A stretch of DNA of 64,000 nt from Streptomyces sp. NRRL WC-3626 (GTDB lineage Bacteria; Actinomycetota; Actinomycetes; Streptomycetales; Streptomycetaceae). Below are positions 8,846 through 21,655 of the stretch, piece after piece. Both the position numbers and the translations under genes were made by a program. Positions within the stretch are counted from its first letter, which is position 1. The number at the start of each line of letters is the position of its first letter. The stretch lies in NCBI RefSeq assembly GCF_000718785.1, contig NZ_JOCA01000011.1, positions 1 to 64,000 of the forward strand. The letters are read 5' to 3'. Under the pieces are notes generated by a model, which was not told the DNA's origin, did not search any database, and saw nothing but the letters and a program-made list of their open reading frames with translations.

Positions 8846-9655
8846 TCAGTTGTGGCCGGTGAGTGACCTTCGGGACACCGGGAAGTCGAAGTAGGTGTCC
8901 GGGTGGGTCTCCGGCTTGAAGGTGTAGTGCCACCACTCCTCGGCGAGGTTCACGAAGCCGAGGTCCTCCAGGGTGCTCTTGAGGAGCAGCCGGTTGGCGC
9001 GCTGTTCGCCCTGGACGCGGGGGTCGAGGGTGTGGCTGAGGGTGTCGAAGCAGTCGTAGCCGGTGCCCATGTCGACGGAGGTGTCGGGGAACCGTTCGTC
9101 CTGGGGGGCGAAGCAGGGGGTGAGGGGCTCTCCGGGGTGGTAGGGCCGGGTCGGCCCGGCGGGGAGTCTCACGAGGGTGAGGTCGACGGTGGAGCCGCGG
9201 CTGTGGCCGGACTTCTCCGCGATGTAGCCGTCGGCGAACAGCCGGGTCTTGTCGACGTGCGGGTAGAACTCGGCCTTCATGTCCTGGTCGTCGAGGTCCT
9301 CGGCCCAGCGGACGAAGTGGTCCACCGCGCGTTGCGGCCGGTAACAGTCGTACACCTTCAGGGAGTAGCCCTGGCGCAGGAGCTTCCGCTGCGCCGCGCG
9401 GAGGGCCTCAGCGGCGGGGCGGGTGAGGATGCAGAGCGGATGCCGGTAGCCGTCGACGGGCTCGCCGACGAAGTTGTGCGGGGTGAAGTAGCGGATCTCC
9501 TCGATGATCGTCGGGTCCACCCTGTCGAGTGCCACGAAGTCCCGGGGTGCCTTGGGTTCGGGCTTCGCCTGGGCGGTGGCGGAGGCGGCGGTCGTGGCGA
9601 GCAGGGCGGCGACGGTGGTGATCAGACCGCGTACCGCGAGGGAGAGTCGTGTCAT
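8846..9655 (-). CDS. Secreted D-alanyl-D-alanine dipeptidase (VanX/DdpX-like)
   Basis: 269-residue zinc dipeptidase of the peptidase M15 type. An N-terminal signal peptide (hydrophobic LITTVAALLATTAASATAQA) targets it for export. The zinc and catalytic motifs SGHSRGSTVDLTL and EEWWHYTF are intact. It should hydrolyse D-Ala-D-Ala or related cell-wall dipeptides outside the membrane. No VanH/VanA/VanS/VanR neighbours are present, so this is a housekeeping or peptidoglycan-recycling enzyme rather than a resistance cassette. The ATG at 9655 is preceded by AGGAG and starts immediately before the signal peptide. Confidence 0.88.
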   Translation of the reverse strand: MTRLSLAVRGLITTVAALLATTAASATAQAKPEPKAPRDFVALDRVDPTIIEEIRYFTPHNFVGEPVDGYRHPLCILTRPAAEALRAAQRKLLRQGYSLKVYDCYRPQRAVDHFVRWAEDLDDQDMKAEFYPHVDKTRLFADGYIAEKSGHSRGSTVDLTLVRLPAGPTRPYHPGEPLTPCFAPQDERFPDTSVDMGTGYDCFDTLSHTLDPRVQGEQRANRLLLKSTLEDLGFVNLAEEWWHYTFKPETHPDTYFDFPVSRRSLTGHN

Positions 9656-10039
9656 GTCTCCTGCGTCTATCAGGAGTCGGCCGCTCCGGGGAAGAACCCG
9701 TTCTCCGGCCGCCGGGCACGCGTGCCGCAGCGGAGGTGAGGTTGGTGGCCGGATGGCCGATAACCGTTGCGGTCGGCGACCTTGACGCCCCCTGAGCGCC
9801 GGTGAACACTTCCCGGTGTCAGTCGACATCGCCGTACATCTCGGCGTATTCCGGCATGCCACCGCTGGGTTCTCCTGCGACCAGGCTCCCCCACGGGCGA
9901 TTCGGCTGCGACGGCACGCTCGTCACGGACGCCGGGCGGGGCGCGGATCCTGCCTGCCCCGGCTGAAGTCGCCATGGGAAACGCACCCTGCACGCGAGGT
10001 CCGGGGCGAATCGCCCCGGGCCGGGGCCTAGGAGCCGCC
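9656..10039. other. Intergenic region between VanX-like gene and glpF
   Basis: 384 bases between divergent genes. No plausible small coding sequence was found. The one clear structure is the perfect 19-base palindrome at 10001-10019, listed separately. A TTGACG at 9782 might be a -35 but has no convincing -10 partner. Confidence 0.5.
10001..10019. promoter_or_regulatory. Perfect palindrome upstream of glpF
   Basis: CCGGGGCGA-A-TCGCCCCGG is a perfect 9-1-9 palindrome lying 10 bases before the glpF ribosome site (AGGAG at 10030-10034). It could be an operator for a glycerol regulator or an RNA hairpin controlling glpF translation. The sequence does not distinguish these. Confidence 0.5.
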
Positions 10040-10765
10040 ATGAGCAACGGAGACATATTCGTCGGGGAGATCATCGGCACCGCGATCCTGATCCTGTTCG
10101 GCGCCGGCGTGGTCGCGGCTGTCGTACTCAACTACTCGAAGGCGAAGGACGCCGGCTGGGTCGTCATCGCGCTGGGCTGGGGCTTCGGCGTGATGGCGGG
10201 GGCGTACACCGCCGCCCCGCTGTCCGGTGGACATCTCAACCCGGCGGTCACCCTGGGGATCGCCGTCGACACCGGGGAATGGGACCACGTCCCCGTCTAC
10301 ATCGCCGGGCAGCTGGTCGGCGCGATGCTGGGCGCCGTGCTGTGCTGGCTGGTCTACTACGCGCAGTTCCAGGCCAACGCCGAGGAGGACATAGCCCAGC
10401 CGACGCTCGGGATCTTCTCCACGTCCCCGGCGATCCGCAACCCCGTCGCGAACCTCGTCACGGAGATCATCGCGACCATGGGGCTGGTGCTGCCGATCCT
10501 GGCGTTCGGCCTCACCAAGGGGCTCGGCGAGTCGGGTACGGCGATCCTGATCGTCTCGTTCCTGGTGGTCGGCATCGGCCTGTCGCTCGGCGGCCCCACG
10601 GGGTACGCCATCAATCCGGCCCGTGACCTGGGGCCGCGTGTCGTGCACGCACTGCTGCCGATTCCCAACAAGGGCACTTCGGACTGGGGCTACGCGTGGG
10701 TGCCGATCGTCGGACCGCTCATCGGCGGGGCGCTGTCCGGGCTCGTCTTCAACGTGGCCTTCTGA
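10040..10765 (+). CDS. glpF: Glycerol uptake facilitator (aquaglyceroporin)
   Basis: 241-residue MIP-family channel with six transmembrane helices. Both NPA pore motifs are present: GGHLNPAVT (loop B) and [13 protein letters not shown] (loop E), with the Arg and Asp after the second NPA that mark glycerol-conducting members. It passes glycerol across the membrane by diffusion for trapping by GlpK. The start has AGGAG six bases upstream. glpK follows after 126 bases on the same strand, so they probably form one operon. No glpD follows and no GylR-type regulator precedes, unlike the S. coelicolor gylCABX locus. Confidence 0.95.
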   Translation: MSNGDIFVGEIIGTAILILFGAGVVAAVVLNYSKAKDAGWVVIALGWGFGVMAGAYTAAPLSGGHLNPAVTLGIAVDTGEWDHVPVYIAGQLVGAMLGAVLCWLVYYAQFQANAEEDIAQPTLGIFSTSPAIRNPVANLVTEIIATMGLVLPILAFGLTKGLGESGTAILIVSFLVVGIGLSLGGPTGYAINPARDLGPRVVHALLPIPNKGTSDWGYAWVPIVGPLIGGALSGLVFNVAF

Positions 10766-10891
10766 ACGCACCTCCGCGCGGAAGCGCTCCGGGTCCAGGG
10801 CCTCCGCGCGGAGGGCGCCCGCACCCACTCGAGATCACCGCACGCGGCACCACCGCACGTGAGACCTCCGCAGAACGACGAAGGGGACGTC

Positions 10892-12403
10892 ATGACGGAC
10901 AAGTTCGTCGCCGCGATCGACCAGGGCACCACCTCCAGCCGCTGCATCGTGTTCGACCGGAACGGCGCGATCGTCGCCGTCGACCAGCGTGAGCACCGCC
11001 AGATCTTCCCGAAGCCCGGCTGGGTGGAGCACGACGCCACCGAGATCTGGTCCAAGGTGCAGGCCGTGGTCGCCGGGGCCATGGCCAAGGCCGGGCTGCG
11101 TGCGGACCGGCTCAGCGCGCTCGGCATCACCAACCAGCGGGAGACGACGGTCCTGTGGGACCGGGCCACGGGCAAGCCCGTGCACAATGCCATCGTCTGG
11201 CAGGACACGCGGACGGCCGCGCTCTGCGGCCAGTTGGGCGGATCGGACGGGCAGGACCGTTTCCGCGAGCGGACCGGGCTGCCGCTCGCCAGCTACTTCT
11301 CCGGCCCGAAGGCGGCCTGGCTGCTGGACAACGTGCCCGGTCTCAGGGCCCGCGCGGAGAACGGCGAGATCGCCTTCGGCACCATCGACTCCTGGCTGAT
11401 CTGGAACCTCACGGGCGGCACCGACGGCGGACGGCACGTCACCGATGTGACCAACGCCGGGCGGACCATGCTGATGAACCTGGAGACGCTGCAGTGGGAC
11501 GCGTCCATCCTCGCCGCGATGAACCTGCCCGAGGCGATACTGCCGGAGATCAGGTCCTCCGCCGAGGTCTACGGCACCGCCGTGGGACACCTCGCCGGCG
11601 TGCCCGTCGCCTCCGCGCTGGGTGACCAGCAGGCGGCCGTCTTCGGGCAGGCCTGCTACGACGTGGGCACGGCGAAGAACACCTACGGCACGGGCAGCTT
11701 CCTGCTGCTCAACACCGGCGACCGGCCCGTGCCGTCGAAGAACGGACTGCTCACCACCATGGGCTACAAGATCGGCGACGAGGCGCCGGTCTACTGTCTG
11801 GAGGGGTCGATCGCCATTACGGGCGCACTGGTCCAGTGGTTCCGCGACCAGCTCGGCATCATCCGTACGGCCGACGAGATCGAGCCGCTGGCGGCGAGCG
11901 TCGACGACAACGGCGGCGCCTACATCGTGCCCGCCTTCTCCGGTCTCTTCGCGCCGTACTGGCGCTCCGACGCGCGCGGTGTGGTCACAGGGCTCACCCG
12001 GTACGTGACGAAGGCGCATCTCGCGCGTGCGGTCCTGGAGGCGACGAGCTGGCAGACGCGCGAGGTCGTGGACGCCATGTACCAGGACTCCGGGGTGCGG
12101 ATCACCACCCTGAAGGTCGACGGCGGCATGACGAAGAACAACCTGCTGATGCAGCACCAGGCGGACGTCCTCGGCGTGCCGGTGATCCGGCCCAGGGTCT
12201 CGGAGACGACCTGCCTGGGCGCCGCCTACGCGGCGGGGCTCGCCACCGGCGTGTGGGACGGCCTCGACGAGCTGAAGTCCCACTGGCGGAAGGACGCCGA
12301 GTGGAGCCCGGTCATGGCGGCTCCCGTGCGTGACCGTGAGTACCGCAACTGGCGCAAGGCGGTGGAGAAGAGCTTCGGCTGGATGGAGGAGGGGGACGGC
12401 TGA
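10892..12403 (+). CDS. glpK: Glycerol kinase
   Basis: 503-residue FGGY-family kinase that phosphorylates glycerol to glycerol-3-phosphate with ATP. The N-terminal phosphate motif DQGTTSSR, substrate motifs ([14 protein letters not shown]), [10 protein letters not shown] and the FGGY signature region around [14 protein letters not shown] are intact. Length matches the family (about 505). The ATG at 10892 has AAGGGG upstream. It is the second gene of glpFK. The glycerol-3-phosphate dehydrogenase expected next is missing from the window, so the product must be oxidised by an enzyme encoded elsewhere. Confidence 0.96.
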   Translation: MTDKFVAAIDQGTTSSRCIVFDRNGAIVAVDQREHRQIFPKPGWVEHDATEIWSKVQAVVAGAMAKAGLRADRLSALGITNQRETTVLWDRATGKPVHNAIVWQDTRTAALCGQLGGSDGQDRFRERTGLPLASYFSGPKAAWLLDNVPGLRARAENGEIAFGTIDSWLIWNLTGGTDGGRHVTDVTNAGRTMLMNLETLQWDASILAAMNLPEAILPEIRSSAEVYGTAVGHLAGVPVASALGDQQAAVFGQACYDVGTAKNTYGTGSFLLLNTGDRPVPSKNGLLTTMGYKIGDEAPVYCLEGSIAITGALVQWFRDQLGIIRTADEIEPLAASVDDNGGAYIVPAFSGLFAPYWRSDARGVVTGLTRYVTKAHLARAVLEATSWQTREVVDAMYQDSGVRITTLKVDGGMTKNNLLMQHQADVLGVPVIRPRVSETTCLGAAYAAGLATGVWDGLDELKSHWRKDAEWSPVMAAPVRDREYRNWRKAVEKSFGWMEEGDG

Positions 12404-12433
12404 CCACTCACGCGTGGGGCGTCGTTCCCCGCG

Positions 12434-12472
12434 CCGCGGCCCGTGCTCCGGTCGGCGGAGCACGGGCCGCGG
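12434..12472. terminator. Bidirectional terminator between glpK and cvnD
   Basis: A perfect 17-base stem around the loop GTCGG sits between the convergent stops of glpK (12403) and the conservon GTPase gene (12486). The core arms are GCGGCCCGTGCTCCG and its complement. Confidence 0.85.
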
Positions 12473-12485
12473 GCCCGGCGCCGCC

Positions 12486-13071
12486 TCAGGTGCCGACCGT
12501 CTGGCGGCGCTGCGCGGCCTGGGTCATGGCGTGCTGGACGACGCCGATGAGGGTCTCCTTGACCGACTCGCGGTCCCGCGCGTCGGTCATCAGCAGCGGC
12601 ACGTGGTCGTCGAGGTCGAGGGCCCGGCGGACGTCCTCGGCCGGGTATCGGGCGGCTCCCTCGAAGCAGTTGACGCCGACGAGGAACGGGATGGCGCGCC
12701 GCTCGAAGTAGTCGATGGCCGCAAAGCAGTCCTCCAGCCGGCGGGTGTCGGCGAGGACGACGGCTCCGAGGGCGCCCTCGGACAGCTCGTCCCACATGAA
12801 CCAGAACCGCTCCTGGCCGGGTGTGCCGAAGAGGTACAGCACCAGGTCCTCGCGGAGCGTGATGCGGCCGAAGTCCATGGCCACGGTGGTGGTGTTCTTC
12901 GCTTCCACACCGGAGGTGTCGTCGACCGGGCGTCCGGCCTCGGTGAGAAGTTCCTCGGTGCGCAGCGGCCGGATCTCGCTGACCGCGCCGACGAGCGTGG
13001 TCTTGCCCACGCCGAAGCCACCGGCCACCAGGATCTTGAGCGTGACGGGCTCGACCGGGGGTTTGCCGCGC

Positions 13072-13091
<20 letters not shown>
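12486..13091 (-). CDS. cvnD: Conservon GTP-binding protein (CvnD)
   Basis: 201-residue Ras/MglA-like small GTPase, the effector of the heterotrimer-like conservon complex at the membrane. The P-loop [10 protein letters not shown] (about 23-32), the switch II-like [11 protein letters not shown], and VGVNCFEG and MTDARD base-recognition regions are visible. Its ribosome site AGGAG (inside codons His-Gln-Ala-Gly-Glu-Glu of the upstream oxoprolinase gene) and its start at 13091 lie within that gene's last 30 bases, giving a 20-base overlap and likely translational coupling. Conservons normally run cvnA-B-C-D directly; here the oxoprolinase gene separates C and D. Confidence 0.9.
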
Positions 13092-16746
<3,655 letters not shown>

Positions 16747-16770
16747 GTCAGTATCCCGCTTCCGCGCCGG

Positions 16771-17166
16771 TCACAGCGCCCGGAGGCCGTTGATCACGTC
16801 GCGCAGAATACTCTCGTCCGGCAGCTCCGCCGGGGGTACCGGCCGGTTCACATGGACGAATTCGAAGTCCACGAGGTCGCCGACGAGGACCCGGACCACG
16901 CCGATGGGCAGATCGAGTTCGGCGGAGAGCTCGGCGACCGTCTGCGGGGTGTCGCGGCACAGTCCGACGATGTCCACGTGCTCCGGGGAGAGCGTGGGGT
17001 CGGTCTCCGGATCGTCCGCGTGCGGTTCCGTGACGACGACCGCGATCAGGTCGAGGCGGTGCTGGGCCGCACTGGTGGTGCGGCCCCGCGTCATGGCGTA
17101 CGGACGGACGACCGGTCCGGCCTCGTCGTCGAACCAGTGGCTTCTACCCTGACCGTCGGCACTCAT
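16771..17166 (-). CDS. cvnC: Conservon DUF742 protein (CvnC)
   Basis: 131-residue cytoplasmic protein of the DUF742 winged-helix family. RPYAMTRGRT near the N-terminus, the central helix-turn-helix-like QTVAELSAELDLPIGVVRVLVGDL, and a C-terminal PDESILRDVINGLRAL typical of CvnC are visible. In conservons CvnC joins the kinase-like CvnA, roadblock CvnB and GTPase CvnD. It lies nine bases after cvnB and 24 bases before the oxoprolinase gene on the same strand. Confidence 0.92.
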   Translation of the reverse strand: MSADGQGRSHWFDDEAGPVVRPYAMTRGRTTSAAQHRLDLIAVVVTEPHADDPETDPTLSPEHVDIVGLCRDTPQTVAELSAELDLPIGVVRVLVGDLVDFEFVHVNRPVPPAELPDESILRDVINGLRAL

Positions 17167-17175
17167 GTCATCCCA

Positions 17176-17610
17176 CTACCCGCCGGAGGACAGATCGGTG
17201 CGTGGATCGGCGCCCAGATGCGCACCGACCCGCTTCACGAGGAGGGTCATCTCGTAGGCGACCTGTCCGACGTCCGAGTCGGCGTCCGCGAGGACGGCGA
17301 GGCAGCTGCCGTCACCGGCGGCGGTGACGAAGAGGAACGCCTCATCGAGTTCGACGACGGTCTGACGGACGTCGCCGGCCTCGAAGTGGCGGCCCACGCC
17401 CTTGGCGAGGCTGTGAAAGCCGGAGGCGACGGCGGCCAGATGCTCGCTGTCCTCGCGGGTGAGATCCTTCGACGCGCCGGTGGGCAGACCGTCGCCGGAG
17501 AGCACGATCGCCTTGCGGATGCTGGCGACGCGGTCCACCAGGTCGTCGAGGAGCCAGTTCAGCTCGCCCTTGTCCGGTGTGCTGTGGCCGGTGGCCCTCG
17601 GTGCGGTCAT
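17176..17610 (-). CDS. cvnB: Roadblock/LC7 protein (CvnB)
   Basis: 144-residue roadblock/LC7-domain protein (ELNWLLDDLVDRVASIRKAI at the N-terminal helix; VLSGDGLP; SGFHSLAKGVG). In conservons it is the proposed GTPase-activating or scaffold subunit for CvnD, in the manner of MglB. The start overlaps the cvnA stop by four bases (ATGA at 17607-17610), so the two are translationally coupled. Confidence 0.92.
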   Translation of the reverse strand: MTAPRATGHSTPDKGELNWLLDDLVDRVASIRKAIVLSGDGLPTGASKDLTREDSEHLAAVASGFHSLAKGVGRHFEAGDVRQTVVELDEAFLFVTAAGDGSCLAVLADADSDVGQVAYEMTLLVKRVGAHLGADPRTDLSSGG

Positions 17611-20594
17611 CGACCGTCCCCCTTGTTCGTTCGTCGTGGTGCTGTGCCGTTGTCGGCTTCGTCGCCGGCGGCGTTCTCCTCACGGCCGCGCTGCCAGCCG
17701 CGCTGGAGCGAGGCCATGCGGCTGCGGACTTCGTCGGCATCCCGTTCAACGGGCCGGGCGCCGTCCTCGTTCCGCCGTTCGGCACTCTGCTTGAGCTGCG
17801 GGGCGAGGCTGGCCTGCCGTACGCGTCTGGGGAGCGAGCCGAGTGGTGCGGCGTCGGTGCCGGTGCGGCCCGCGGCCGGTGAGGAGTCGTCGGTGCCGCT
17901 CGCCCCGGCTGCGGGGCGGCCGGCGTCCTGGGGAGGGCCGGCGGGGGTCTCCGGCCGGTCCTCTCGTACGGGGCCGGAAGGTGCCGGAGGGGTGCTCCGG
18001 TCTCCGGGGCCGGTCGCGGGCCGGGAGGAGTCGGGCCTGCTCCGGCGGCGGGCGGGCAGGGGAGGCAGGGCGTCCGTGCCCGGCTGTTCCCGCTCGTTGC
18101 CGGAGGAGGGGCGGTCGGTGCGGCGGCGGGCGGGGAGCGGGGACGGCGTCTCCGAGCCGGGACCGCCGGGACTCCGGCGGTTCGCGGAGTCCTCACCGCG
18201 CCGGGCGGGCAGCGGCGGTACGCCTTCGAGCTCGGGCCGGGCCGGCGAGGTGTTCGTGTCCTCCCCGTCCGTCCGCTCCGCGCGGGGGCGCGTCTCGCGG
18301 ACCGGCCGCCCGTGGGAGGTGACGAGCTTGGGCGCCCTCCTGCGGGCCAGCGGGACCGGGGCGTTCCGGTCGCCGCCGTCCCGGTCCGTGTCCTCACGCG
18401 CGTCGGGGGTCTGCTGATGGTGCTCGCGGCCGGACCGTTCGTCCTTGGGGCCGGTGAGGGAGCGGCGGTGCCGGAAGAGGCCGCCGTGCTCGCTGTCCTC
18501 GTCTCCGAGCGCGCCGGGGAGGCGGTCGAGCGCGTCCAGGTCGACGGGGGCTTCCAGTTCGACCGGTCCGTCCAGTACCGAGGCGGGGAGCCGGGGCAGT
18601 TGTACGGGCACCTGGGAGAGCGCGACGCGTCGGCTCTCCTCCGGTTCGCGGTCCGCGGTGCGCCGGGGGCGGTCGAGGCGGAAGCCGACTCCGTTGGTGT
18701 CCGGGACGTCGTCCGTGAGCAGCGCGTCGGGGATGAAGACCACCGCGGTGGTGCCGCCGTACGGGGAGGGCTGCAGGGAGACGCGCACGTTCTGGCGCTG
18801 GGCGAGACGGCTGACCACGAACAGTCCGAGCCGGTCGGTGTCGGAGAGCTCGAACTCGGGGGTTTCGGCGAGTCTGAGGTTGGCGTCCAGGAGTGCGTCG
18901 GCCGCCATGCCGAGCCCCCGGTCGTGGATCTCCAGGGTGAAGCCGTTGGCCACGCGCTCACCGAGGACCTGGACGGCAGTGTGCGGCGGGGAGAACACCG
19001 TGGCGTTCTCCAGCAGTTCGGCGACGAGGTGGGTGAGGTCGGCGACGGCCGGTCCGGTGACGGCGACTCTCGGCAGCCGGCGGACCTCGATGCGCTCGTA
19101 GTCCTCGACCTCGGCGACGGAGGCGCGTACGACGTCCATGAGCTGGACGGGCTTGCGCCACTGCCGGGAGGGCGCGGCCCCGGAGAGGATCACCAGGCCC
19201 TCGGCGTGCCGGCGCATACGGGTGGTCAGGTGGTCCAGCCGGAACAGGTCGGCGAGTTCCTCGGTGTCCTCGGTCCGGCGTTCCATGGTGTCCAGCAGGG
19301 TGAGCTGTTTGTGCAGCAGGACCTGGCTGCGGCGGGCGAGGTTGACGAACACCTCGGAGACGCCGGCGCGCAGTTCGGCCTGTTTGACGGCGGCCTCCAC
19401 GGCGGCGCGCTGGAGGGTGTTGAGGGCCTGGCCGACCTCGCCCATCTCGTTCTTGTCGTACTCCAGGCGCGGGGCCTCGGTCTCCACGTCGACGTGTTCG
19501 CCCGCCGAGAGGCGGCGCATCACGCTGGGCAGCCGTACACCGGACGCCTCGTGGGCCTCCAGGCGCAGCTGGCGGAGGTCGCGGATGAGCCCGCGGCCCA
19601 CGCGTACGGAGAGGACGAGGGAGACCAGGAGGGCGATCAGTCCGAGGGCGCCGGCGATGACGGCCTGGGTGATGACGCCCATGGCGACGGGACGGACGCG
19701 GTCCTGATAGCGGTCGGCGGCCTGGTCGTTGAGGGTGCCGAGTTCGGAGAGCACCTTGCCGGCGGCGATGTCCCAGCTCTTGGCCGTGATCCCGCGGGGC
19801 TCCCCGGTGCCGGAGGAGACGGCGGCCTCCTCGCCGACGCGCAGCGGGGCGGACGCGCCGTTCTTCCAGAAGGTCTCGTAGCGGTCGCGTTCGGCGGCGG
19901 GCAGCTGTGGCAGACCGGCGTCGTACATCAGGGTGCGCTGGGCCATGAGGTCGGAGATGTCGCGGACTTCGGCACGGGACAGTTCGCCGACGATCAGGGC
20001 GGAGCCGAGCAGGGCGTCCTCGCGGGAGAGCAGTTCGCGGGCGCGGGCGAGATTGACCAGGGCGCGGTATTGCTTGTCAAGTTCGACGTCGTCGACCACA
20101 TGCAGATTGGCCAGCAGGACGTAACACGGGTCGATCAGCCGGTTGTAGAGGTCGAGGGCCTGGGAGCGGTCGACGGTGCCGTCCTCGACACTGCGGCGCA
20201 GGGACTCGATGCCTTCGAAGGAGTCCAGTACGGCGCTCAGCTCGCCGGTGTCCCCGTGCATGGCCTCGCGCACATCGGTGTTGTCCGCGCTTCGGCGGAC
20301 GTCGGCGACGGCGTCGTCGGTGGCGGTGCGGCTGCGCCGCAGTGCGGCGAGTCCCTCGGAGTCGCGGGGGTCCGCGAGATGGACGAGGGTCTGCCGGCGC
20401 TCCTGCTGGAGGAGGCGGACGGTGTCCTCGACGGGGTAGCCGACCTCCTCCATCACCGACGACACGTCGAACAGATGGCTGGCCTCGCGTCCCGTGAGCA
20501 CTGTGGTGAAGGCCCAGATCGTCGTCAGGGACAACAGCGGCACGAGGAGCAGCGCCACGATCTTCCGGCGGATGGACTTCCCGCGAAAGCGCAT
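17607..20594 (-). CDS. cvnA: Conservon sensor histidine kinase-like protein (CvnA)
   Basis: 995-residue membrane protein. TM1 (about 11-30) and TM2 (about 300-325) flank an extracellular helical region of nitrate-sensor type. A HAMP segment and a coiled dimerisation region follow, then an ATPase domain with N-box ELLENAT (about 526), HDRGLGM and the terminal PYGGTTAVVF. Beyond residue ~700 is a long Pro/Arg/Ser-rich tail with three PLPARR motifs and a related PLARRR (18030-18360). The ATG at 20594 is preceded by GGGGGAGG and comes directly before the basic residues of TM1. It starts the conservon operon. Confidence 0.9.
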   Translation of the reverse strand: MRFRGKSIRRKIVALLLVPLLSLTTIWAFTTVLTGREASHLFDVSSVMEEVGYPVEDTVRLLQQERRQTLVHLADPRDSEGLAALRRSRTATDDAVADVRRSADNTDVREAMHGDTGELSAVLDSFEGIESLRRSVEDGTVDRSQALDLYNRLIDPCYVLLANLHVVDDVELDKQYRALVNLARARELLSREDALLGSALIVGELSRAEVRDISDLMAQRTLMYDAGLPQLPAAERDRYETFWKNGASAPLRVGEEAAVSSGTGEPRGITAKSWDIAAGKVLSELGTLNDQAADRYQDRVRPVAMGVITQAVIAGALGLIALLVSLVLSVRVGRGLIRDLRQLRLEAHEASGVRLPSVMRRLSAGEHVDVETEAPRLEYDKNEMGEVGQALNTLQRAAVEAAVKQAELRAGVSEVFVNLARRSQVLLHKQLTLLDTMERRTEDTEELADLFRLDHLTTRMRRHAEGLVILSGAAPSRQWRKPVQLMDVVRASVAEVEDYERIEVRRLPRVAVTGPAVADLTHLVAELLENATVFSPPHTAVQVLGERVANGFTLEIHDRGLGMAADALLDANLRLAETPEFELSDTDRLGLFVVSRLAQRQNVRVSLQPSPYGGTTAVVFIPDALLTDDVPDTNGVGFRLDRPRRTADREPEESRRVALSQVPVQLPRLPASVLDGPVELEAPVDLDALDRLPGALGDEDSEHGGLFRHRRSLTGPKDERSGREHHQQTPDAREDTDRDGGDRNAPVPLARRRAPKLVTSHGRPVRETRPRAERTDGEDTNTSPARPELEGVPPLPARRGEDSANRRSPGGPGSETPSPLPARRRTDRPSSGNEREQPGTDALPPLPARRRSRPDSSRPATGPGDRSTPPAPSGPVREDRPETPAGPPQDAGRPAAGASGTDDSSPAAGRTGTDAAPLGSLPRRVRQASLAPQLKQSAERRNEDGARPVERDADEVRSRMASLQRGWQRGREENAAGDEADNGTAPRRTNKGDGR

Positions 20595-21004
20595 GGCCTC
20601 CCCCAGCTCGGCCCCCGACCGGCCGGGGGTACACATGTGCGTCAACAAACGGCGCGAGCCTACTACCGCCCCGGGGTGAACTCGAAGAGCCGCCCGGAAG
20701 CTGTAGTTCCGCCGCAGGGGCGGGAGATGGGGAGTTGTCCGGCCATTGCGGGAGATTGCCCACCGGATTCCGGGGTGCTTCCCCCGGGACGATCTCCGGG
20801 GCCGGCGGGGACGGTTGGCCGATTTCTTTCCCGTCCGGGAATCTTCACGACGTGCCGTTCGTCCTTCTCTGTGGGAAATGGGGGCGGAATCGGCCACAGG
20901 AGCCGTGTACCGCATCCGGGCGGCGTAGACGGGCGTATGCGGGGCAACCACAGGAGAACCGGGCTTCGAGCCCGGGTGGCGGCCTGCTGGCGGTGGGGAG
21001 TGAC
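20595..21004. other. Divergent intergenic region upstream of the conservon
   Basis: 410 bases between cvnA (minus) and the small membrane protein gene (plus). No coding sequence or clear promoter hexamer pair is convincing on either strand. A TAGGCT on the minus strand near 20655-20660 could be a conservon -10, but no matching -35 is visible. Confidence 0.4.
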
Positions 21005-21550
21005 ATGTCGATGGGCACGGCGGAGCGGCGCGAGGCGCCCGCGGAGAGCGCGACGGCGCAGGTGACCGCGCGGCCGCACGCCGAGGGGCGCGGGAGCCGC
21101 GGTGGCGGCGCGGCGCAGGAGACCGCGCGGGGCGCCGGCGGCTCGGGCGGACGGGCCTCCTACCGGCCGCTGTGGGTCGAGGAGCCGGCCCGGCGGCGCC
21201 GGATGCCGGACCCGGTGCGGACGGCGGCCGTAAGGGCGGTGCTCCTCATCGCGGTGACACTGATTCAGGCCATGGTGGCCTTTCTGTGCACCCTCGCGGA
21301 GTCGTGGCTGGCGTTCCCCATGGTCATCAGCAGTGTGGTCAGTACGGTCCTGGCGACATGGGGAGTCCTGGACGTCTGGGTGACCCGTCAGGTCTGGAAT
21401 CAGCGCAACGGTGTGGTGTCCGCGCCCAGCAGCACCGCGAGGACCCTGCGGCGCGAGCGGCGCCGGGCCCGCCGCCGACAGCGGGCGACCGACCGGGCAC
21501 AGGCGCGCATACGCCGGCGCGGCGGAGCCGGGCAGCTGTCGCACCCCTAG
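21005..21550 (+). CDS. Small membrane protein, hypothetical
   Basis: 181 residues. The first ~65 are low-complexity (Gly/Ala/Arg/Glu). Two transmembrane helices follow (AAVRAVLLIAVTLIQAMVAFL and FPMVISSVVSTVLATWGVL), then a strongly basic tail rich in RRERRRARRR. The basic tail suggests contact with nucleic acid or membrane phosphate on the cytoplasmic side. GGGGAG four bases before the ATG at 21005 supports this start; the open frame extends further left without a ribosome site. It is divergent from the conservon and 105 bases before the IclR gene. No family was recognised. Confidence 0.65.
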   Translation: MSMGTAERREAPAESATAQVTARPHAEGRGSRGGGAAQETARGAGGSGGRASYRPLWVEEPARRRRMPDPVRTAAVRAVLLIAVTLIQAMVAFLCTLAESWLAFPMVISSVVSTVLATWGVLDVWVTRQVWNQRNGVVSAPSSTARTLRRERRRARRRQRATDRAQARIRRRGGAGQLSHP

Positions 21551-21655
21551 GCGGCCCGCTCACCGGGCTTCGGGCCCTCGGTACGCTGAGGTTGCGTACG
21601 GCGCGACAGTGGGCGCCCCGCGCAACGGATACCGACGGACGGTGAGAGCCCAGCC

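Noticed and set aside
8846..9655. Vancomycin-resistance cluster
   Set aside because: Only the VanX-like dipeptidase is present; no VanH, VanA, VanS or VanR genes adjoin it.
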